Assembly: GCA_000827495.1 (NCBI GenBank)
Contig: KN817585.1
Span: 155,259 to 219,258 of the forward strand
DNA from: Hypholoma sublateritium FD-334 SS-4
Taxonomy: Eukaryota; Basidiomycota; Agaricomycetes; Agaricales; Strophariaceae
Direction of reading: 5' to 3'
DNA: 64,000 bases
Positions 62,456 through 64,000 of this stretch are shown here, in pieces (the first letter of the stretch is position 1; each line of letters begins with the position of its first letter). The notes below the pieces were generated by a model. That model was not told the origin of the DNA, searched no databases, and saw nothing but the letters and a program-made list of their open reading frames with translations. The translations under genes and the position numbers were made by a program.

Positions 62456-63572
62456 ATGAACAACAATCTAGCAAACAGAATTCCAAGATTCCGCGCACTC
62501 ATTGTCGGCCGAGCAAATGCTGGAAAGACCACACTTTTGAGATGCATTGCACAATCTGCAGATAACAGGGTATGTGTACTTTACAACCTCTAGTCTCATC
62601 AATGTTTTGTTATAATGTTATTTCTTGATCTTTTAAGGTTGCTCCATCTGCAGAGGTATGTACTACTTGTTTAAATACAATCAATTGGTATATTCAACAG
62701 CAATATACAGCGTGGTCTTCATGATATCAATGATGAATTGGTTTTTGAAACCAATTCTAGATTTGTATTTCATGACTCACGTGGAATTGAATCTGGTACT
62801 ACAAATGATATTGAAACTATCCAGGCCTTTATATCTAAATGGGCTCATGGAAGATCATTAAATGATAGACTTCATGCTATTTGGTAAAATTGTTGAATTA
62901 CTTGAAACTAGAATATTGATTATTATATAGGTACTGCATTTCAGTTGACAATAAACGTTTGTTTACTGCAGCAGAAGAGCAGTTTTTTGATAAAATTAAT
63001 CCAAGTGGAGGTATGTATGATATTTTGTTGAATGATATATAATTTTAAAAACAAAATCCAGTACCAGTAATCCTTGTTTTTACCAAATTTGAAAGTTTGG
63101 AAGCTGAAGTTTTTGCTCAACTCCAAATGAATTCTCAATATTCAGGGGAAGAAGCTATACAACAAGCTCAACAAGTGGCACAAAAAACCTTTGAAGACAA
63201 ACATTTGATACATTTTACAAGTGGTAGAAAATATCCTCCAAAAAAAGTTGTATTTTTGAAAAGTATAACTTGTTATAAATGTGATATTTAAGTCTGATTG
63301 GTTTTTTTATAGATATGGATAAAGAAAATGCACAATGCTCATATCTTATTGAAGCAACACTCAATGCACTAAACAGTTATACTATAAATCTACTTTTGCT
63401 AGAAGTGCAACAAATAAATCTTGGTTGGAGATTAATCAATGCATTACATAGGTGAGCAAGATATTATAATTGTAAAAAGATTTAACTAAAAAATTACAGT
63501 GATAAAATGAAGGAGCTTTTAAAAAATCCCCAAATGTTTGTAGTCCTATATTTTAGAAGTCTGCATAATTGA
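62456..63572 (+). CDS. P-loop G-domain protein, AT-rich gene
   Basis: Agaricomycete family of GTPase-like proteins of unknown role. Exons 62456-62569, 62638-62655, 62711-62883, 62931-63010, 63062-63262, 63313-63451, 63500-63572; 265 residues. Motifs: Walker A GRANAGKTT (residues 18-26), RGLHDINDEL, FVFHDSRGIESG (the DSRG takes the place of DxxG), LHAIWYCISVD, PVILVFTKFES (a TKxD-like G4 with E), then DKENAQCSYLIEATLNALNS. From exon 2 on, codons are strikingly A/T-ending (GAA, CAA, AAA, TTT, ATT), unlike all other genes here. The ATG at 62456 was preferred to a 67-codon upstream extension without family resemblance. The end is somewhat short for the family, so it may be truncated. Confidence 0.82.
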
Positions 63573-63761
63573 TTTATTAAAGTTATATATATAGAAATAA
63601 AAAGGGTATAAATTTACTTTAAATTGTTAGTCACATCATGTTGAATATTTTAAAACAGAATATACATTGCAAATTGCAACTCATATATGGAAAAATTATT
63701 TTCATCTTCTAGTGAGTATACAGTATTATGAAATATAAACAATATAGGTTAAATATTTTTG
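63573..63761. other. Short AT-rich spacer
   Basis: AT-rich, with no gene; a possible further exon of the G-domain gene cannot be excluded. The repeat array follows. Confidence 0.35.
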
Positions 63762-64000
63762 ACTGGTTTCTAGGATGTAAGTCTGCATTTTCACCTGTGT
63801 GGTTGGATTTGAACTAACAAATCCTCCGGACTGATTTCTAGGATGTAAGTCTGCTTTTGCACCTGTGTGATTGGATTTGGGCTAATAAATCCTTTGGACT
63901 GGTTTCTAGGATGTAAGTCTGCATTTGCACCTGTGTGATTGGATTTGAACTAATAAATCCTCTGGACTGGTTTCTAGGTTGTAAGTCTGCATTTGCACCT
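63762..64000. repeat. 68-bp tandem repeat (minisatellite), runs off right edge
   Basis: The word TAGGATGTAAGTCTGC (TAGGTTGTAAG in the last unit) starts at 63771, 63839, 63907 and 63975, exactly 68 bp apart. Between come CACCTGTGTG, TTGGATTTG and AATCCT words. About 3.5 units are in view with a few substitutions, and the array continues past the window. Each unit carries a TAG|GATGTAAGT splice-like pattern but no reading frame is kept. Confidence 0.9.

Noticed and set aside
63762..64000. CRISPR array reading of the 68-bp repeats
   Set aside because: Units are contiguous tandem copies without variable spacers, in a eukaryotic nuclear sequence.

Overview
The window is nuclear DNA of a mushroom-type basidiomycete (Agaricomycetes). 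The support is internal. Nearly every recognisable gene is cut by many introns of about 45-60 nt with GT-AG (a few GC-AG) ends. ATP-citrate lyase is one fused polypeptide. There is a GH51 arabinofuranosidase with a C-terminal CBM1 and 29 exons, and there are families typical of Agaricomycetes (DUF6534 seven-TM protein, HNH_2-type nuclease protein, P-loop G-domain protein, a tandem pair of a conserved uncharacterised family). Gene models were assembled by hand from splice signals, reading phase and family conservation. In every complete model the joined exons divide by three and end at one stop, except one gene that needs a one-base correction.

Layout. (1) 1-7.8 kb: very GC-rich. The left edge holds the 5' part of a large low-complexity gene on the minus strand that runs off the window; the rest is a GC-rich desert with a degenerate three-copy repeat near 4.4-5.5 kb. 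(2) 7.8-17.9 kb: composition drops abruptly to ordinary values; a secreted six-hairpin glycosidase-like gene and a ten-exon DUF6534 membrane protein lie in otherwise empty DNA. (3) 17.9-28.5 kb: ATP-citrate lyase (minus) diverges from an acyl-CoA/4-coumarate-CoA ligase-like gene; an HNH-domain gene with an apparent +1 frameshift follows, then a truncated second copy of the 3' end of the ligase gene. (4) 28.8-36 kb: TFIIA gamma and the tRNA m5C methyltransferase TRM4 are head-to-head over 177 bp; three intron-containing tRNA-Ala(AGC) genes, two of them an inverted pair, and a MITE-like element sit around them. (5) 36-42.7 kb, minus: an aldehyde dehydrogenase and the SIN3 corepressor. (6) 43-56 kb, plus: the tandem uncharacterised pair, GH51-CBM1, histidinol-phosphate aminotransferase and a MATE transporter. 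(7) 56-64 kb: mitochondrial ribosomal protein uS8m (minus), an MFS transporter, and a markedly AT-rich G-domain gene beside a 68-bp tandem repeat that runs off the right edge.

Most genes are single housekeeping loci (lipid precursor supply, histidine synthesis, general transcription, chromatin, mitochondrial translation, tRNA modification) mixed with accessory secreted enzymes and transporters. I see no biosynthetic cluster, no CRISPR and no intact autonomous transposon. The most unusual signals are the gene architectures (3-, 14- and 19-nt exons, several GC-AG introns, a 34-nt intron), the rearranged ligase duplicate, the tRNA/MITE neighbourhood and the composition cliffs at both ends.
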